This document shows positions 61,517 to 64,000 of a stretch of DNA of 64,000 nt, piece by piece. The position numbers and the translations under genes are program-made. Source of the DNA: Acidovorax sp. NB1 (GTDB lineage Bacteria; Pseudomonadota; Gammaproteobacteria; Burkholderiales; Burkholderiaceae_C); the NCBI RefSeq assembly GCF_005405905.1, contig NZ_BJHU01000013.1, forward strand, positions 1 to 64,000. Direction: 5' to 3'. The notes under the pieces were generated by a model that saw nothing but the letters and a program-made list of their open reading frames with translations, had not been told where the DNA came from and did not search any database. Numbering within the stretch: the first letter of the stretch is position 1; each line of letters begins with the position of its first letter.

Positions 61517-61754
61517 GGTGCGGAGCTCCAGGAAAAAAGAGGACTGCGAGGAAGCCCAAGCGTAGAAAAAGCAGCCTGGATGCAACAGGTACACACACCG
61601 GAACAGAGAGGTAGAACAGCGTCGATTGCTGGGGTGCTGTTATGGTTGTGTGCGTGCTTTTCTGTATCTGTACCCGTCAGCGGCATTGGGGCACCATGTG
61701 CTGATCTGCCGCCGCGCCCGCGCTGTTGTGCGGCACCTACATCCCCTCCACGCC

Positions 61755-63263
61755 ATGTCACAACATTCTTCCGATGCCCGGGACGCCCCGCTGTACCGCC
61801 GACTGGCGGCCTTGTACGAGCAGGCGATCGCTGCTGGCAGCCTCATGCCCGGTATGCGCATGCCATCGGTGCGCGAGCTGTGCCAGCGGCACCAGGTCAG
61901 CCTGACGACGGCGCTGCAGGTGCTGCGCCAGCTGGAATCCCAGGGCTGTGTGGAGGCGCGCGAGCGGGTGGGCTACTTTGTGCGCGAGTCGGGTGGCGTG
62001 GCGCTGCCCGGCGCCCGCGAGCCTGAGTTGCACGAGCCTCTGGGCCACGACCCACATGTGTTTGCAGGCATCAACGAGCGCATTTCCGGCTTTCTCGACA
62101 AGGCCCGCTGCGCTGGCCCCCTGCCGCTGGACCTGGGTAGCGCCATGCCTGCCCCCAGTCTGTTTGACGCGGCCGCGCTCAACCGCCTCGCCCACGGCCT
62201 GCTGCGCGAGCAGTCGGACATCCTGGTGTACGGCCCCTCGGCGCCCACCACCCACCCCGAGTTCCAGCAGGCCATGGCACGGCATGCGCTTACCTTTGGC
62301 GTGTGTGTGGCGCCTGCCGATATTGGTGCGACCCACGGCAATTCGGAGGCGGTGAACCTGGCGCTCGATGCGATTGCCGAGCCGGGCGACGTGATCGCGG
62401 TCGAATCGCCTACGTTCTTCGGCATCCTGCAGGCCATCGAGGTGCGCGGGCTGTGTGCGCTGGAAATTCCGAGTAGCCCGCACACTGGCATCTCGCTGGA
62501 GGCGCTGGAATTGGCTGCGCGCAACGAGCCGCGGCTCAAGGGCGTGGTGGTGGTGCCCCATCTGCAGATGCCTCTGGGCAGTGTGATGCCCGACACCCAC
62601 AAGGAGCGCCTGGTGGCACTGTGTGTGGAGCATGGGCTGGCACTGATCGAGGACGACATCTACCGGGAGTTTGTGGAGTCCCCTCATGTGCTGCGGCCCG
62701 CCAAGGCCTGGGATCGCCAAGGCGATGCCGGCCAGGTGATCTACTGCGCGTCGCTCAGCAAGAGCTTTGCGCCGGGCCTGCGCCAGGGCTGGATGAGTGC
62801 GGGCCGCTGGCAGGCCCGTGTACAAATGATCAAGTTCGCCCGCACGCGCAACATGCAGACCTGGTCGCAGCTGCTGGCGGCGCGCAGTGTGGATTCGCCG
62901 GCCTACGAACGCCATATGCGCCGCATGCGGGCGCAGCTGCGCATCCAGCGTGAGCAGGCGGCGCGGGCGGTGTCGCGCTACTTTCCGGCAGGCACGCGCC
63001 TGAGCCTGCCGCCGGGTGGTCTGAGTCTGTGGCTGGAGCTGCCGGTCGGCATCTCTTCCACGCGCCTGTACGACGAAGCGCTGCAAAACGGCATCCGCGT
63101 GGCGCCAGGCCCCATGTTCTCCAACACGGGGCGGTATGAGCACTTTTTGCGCTTGAGCTGCGGCATGCCATTCACGGCCGAGGTGGAGGCGGGCTACCGC
63201 ACGCTGGGCGCCCTGCTGGCGGTGCAGATGGCGGAGCTGCCCGTGCCGCGCAAGGCGGCCTGA
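61755..63263 (+). CDS. MocR/PdxR-type GntR-family regulator with aminotransferase-like domain
   Basis: The 502-residue protein joins an N-terminal GntR winged helix-turn-helix (about 10-78, with MPSVRELCQRHQVSLTTALQ) to a fold-type I PLP domain. The predicted PLP lysine is K336 in SLSKSFAPGLR, and YxREF follows DD near 300. Members sense PLP or an amino compound and regulate vitamin B6 or amino-acid genes. The ATG at 61755 is chosen because the upstream frame is not conserved-looking. It is divergent from the DUF2917-like gene with a 238-base gap. Confidence 0.92.
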   Translation: MSQHSSDARDAPLYRRLAALYEQAIAAGSLMPGMRMPSVRELCQRHQVSLTTALQVLRQLESQGCVEARERVGYFVRESGGVALPGAREPELHEPLGHDPHVFAGINERISGFLDKARCAGPLPLDLGSAMPAPSLFDAAALNRLAHGLLREQSDILVYGPSAPTTHPEFQQAMARHALTFGVCVAPADIGATHGNSEAVNLALDAIAEPGDVIAVESPTFFGILQAIEVRGLCALEIPSSPHTGISLEALELAARNEPRLKGVVVVPHLQMPLGSVMPDTHKERLVALCVEHGLALIEDDIYREFVESPHVLRPAKAWDRQGDAGQVIYCASLSKSFAPGLRQGWMSAGRWQARVQMIKFARTRNMQTWSQLLAARSVDSPAYERHMRRMRAQLRIQREQAARAVSRYFPAGTRLSLPPGGLSLWLELPVGISSTRLYDEALQNGIRVAPGPMFSNTGRYEHFLRLSCGMPFTAEVEAGYRTLGALLAVQMAELPVPRKAA

Positions 63264-63308
63264 GCATGTCTCATCGGAAGGTGGCCCTGCATTGCGTGCA
63301 GCGGGCAT

Positions 63309-63338
63309 AAAAAAACCGCCCTGGAGGACGGTTTTTTT
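63309..63338. terminator. Bidirectional terminator between the MocR gene and rpmG
   Basis: AAAAAAACCG-CC pairs with GG-CGGTTTTTTT with one mismatch and a four-base loop. It lies between two convergent genes and has T-runs for both. Confidence 0.88.
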
Positions 63339-63355
63339 GAAGGCAAGGGGCCGAA

Positions 63356-63526
63356 TTACTTCAGCTTCATTTCCTTGTACTCGACGTGCTTGCGAGCCTT
63401 GGGATCAAATTTCATGATCAGCATCTTCTCGGGCATCGTCTTCTTGTTCTTGGTCGTCGTGTAGAAGTGGCCGGTACCTGCAGTGGATTCCAGCTTGATC
63501 TTGTCGCGTCCGCCTTTGCTTGCCAT
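63356..63526 (-). CDS. rpmG: 50S ribosomal protein bL33
   Basis: This 56-residue protein is the large-subunit bL33, of normal length. It begins [20 protein letters not shown], has the family FYTTTKNKK and ends in MKLK. It lacks the CxxC zinc pairs, so it is the zinc-independent (C-minus) form. It is 11 bases downstream of rpmB, as in most Proteobacteria. Confidence 0.97.
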   Translation of the reverse strand: MASKGGRDKIKLESTAGTGHFYTTTKNKKTMPEKMLIMKFDPKARKHVEYKEMKLK

Positions 63527-63537
63527 GGTGCTACTCC

Positions 63538-63771
63538 TTAAGCCTGGCCACGGGCACGCAGGTCTGCGAGCACCGAGTCGATACCGTTCTTGTCGATCAA
63601 ACGCAGGGCAGCGCTCGAAACACGCAGGCGCACCCAGCGGTTTTCGCTCTCGACCCAGAAACGGCGGTATTGCAGGTTCGGCAGGAACCGGCGCTTGGTT
63701 TTGTTGTTGGCGTGGGAAACATTGTTCCCAGTCATGGGCTTCTTGCCCGTTACGTCGCAGACGCGTGCCAT
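63538..63771 (-). CDS. rpmB: 50S ribosomal protein bL28
   Basis: The 77-residue protein is bL28, with the start [20 protein letters not shown] and [14 protein letters not shown]. It forms the usual rpmB-rpmG pair. It has one cysteine near the start and no zinc pairs. A promoter candidate lies about 160 bases upstream, giving a moderately long leader; ribosomal leader control is possible. Confidence 0.97.
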   Translation of the reverse strand: MARVCDVTGKKPMTGNNVSHANNKTKRRFLPNLQYRRFWVESENRWVRLRVSSAALRLIDKNGIDSVLADLRARGQA

Positions 63772-63931
63772 GAGGACACTCCGATACTGATTAACGGCCG
63801 TTCGCTGGGCCCTGGGCAGTTGATTTGCCCAGGTTGGCTTGCGGCCTCACCTCGCCAGAAAGGGTGGCGGTAACCCGATTTGCCTGGTTTCAGGCGCCGC
63901 AAAAAACGGGCTGAATTCAGCAAAGCCGCAG

Positions 63932-63961
63932 ATTATAGCCTGCAGCTTATTTTTTCATCAA
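63932..63961 (-). promoter_or_regulatory. Sigma-70 promoter candidate of rpmB-rpmG
   Basis: On the minus strand TTGATG and TATAAT (perfect -10) are 18 bases apart. The -35 box overlaps the stop of the gene upstream. Confidence 0.7.
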
Positions 63962-64000
63962 GCTTCTTGTTCGAGGAAGCGCTGCGCGTCCAGGGCGGCC
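63958..64000 (-). CDS. C-terminal end of a gene resembling thioredoxin reductase (5' end outside window)
   Basis: Only 13 residues are visible: AALDAQRFLEQEA, then stop. They match the C-terminus of many TrxB proteins (AALDAERFL). The identification is therefore tentative. It is upstream of rpmB on the same strand. Confidence 0.45.
   Translation of the reverse strand, partial: AALDAQRFLEQEA

Overview
The window is GC-rich bacterial chromosome from a betaproteobacterium of the order Burkholderiales. It is most likely a member of Comamonadaceae close to Acidovorax. This placement rests on protein character (RpfE-RecJ pair, DUF3422, IPTL-CTERM, DUF2917-like protein, orphan TctBA, the flagellin ends) and on two dispersed short repeat families whose sequence I associate with Comamonadaceae genomes. 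It was judged by eye, without a database search. I see no rRNA, tRNA, prophage, insertion sequence or CRISPR array.

Layout. 1-10 kb: the end of a chemoreceptor gene, recJ with an rpfE-like gene, lolC-lolD, and a leftward operon of trypsin-like protease, MoxR ATPase, DUF58 protein, VWA protein and a small secreted protein. 10-19 kb: tatD, a deoxyinosine-type DNA glycosylase, a spermidine synthase-like protein, a lone GspE/PilB ATPase, tctB-tctA, a DUF3422 protein and an EamA transporter. 19-30 kb: a secreted M48 protease with an SH3-like partner, an atypical SDR, a TRAP-type binding protein fused end to end with a GGDEF-EAL membrane enzyme gene, another EamA transporter, a quinone oxidoreductase coupled to a Nudix hydrolase, and an epimerase divergent from a LysR regulator. 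30-41 kb: a solitary flagellin gene with a sigma-28 promoter, a Na/Pi cotransporter, ribF-ileS-lspA, an HNH nuclease and a TPR methyltransferase. 41-49 kb: a divergent two-component pair, an IPTL-CTERM surface protein, a DUF3617 protein and a lipoprotein hydrolase. 49-64 kb: two acyl-CoA dehydrogenases, yceH, purN, a six-EF-hand protein divergent from an OmpR-type two-component system, DUF1653, a membrane M48 peptidase, an rRNA m5C methyltransferase, a desaturase, a MocR-type regulator, rpmB-rpmG and the end of a gene resembling trxB.

How genes work together. Clear units are envelope lipoprotein release (LolCD), FAD and isoleucyl-tRNA supply plus lipoprotein signal processing (ribF, ileS-lspA), the MoxR/VWA chaperone operon, the paired acyl-CoA dehydrogenases, and ribosomal bL28-bL33. 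Signal transduction is unusually dense: two two-component systems, one dual c-di-GMP enzyme, one LysR and one MocR.

The most notable non-genic signal is a roughly 60-bp AT-richer palindromic repeat present in at least seven copies. Three copies lie inside reading frames and are kept open. One forms the stop/start junction between the rpfE-like gene and recJ. A second, roughly 100-125 bp repeat occurs twice. The best candidates for an undescribed system are the binding protein/c-di-GMP enzyme pair and the EF-hand protein/two-component module.
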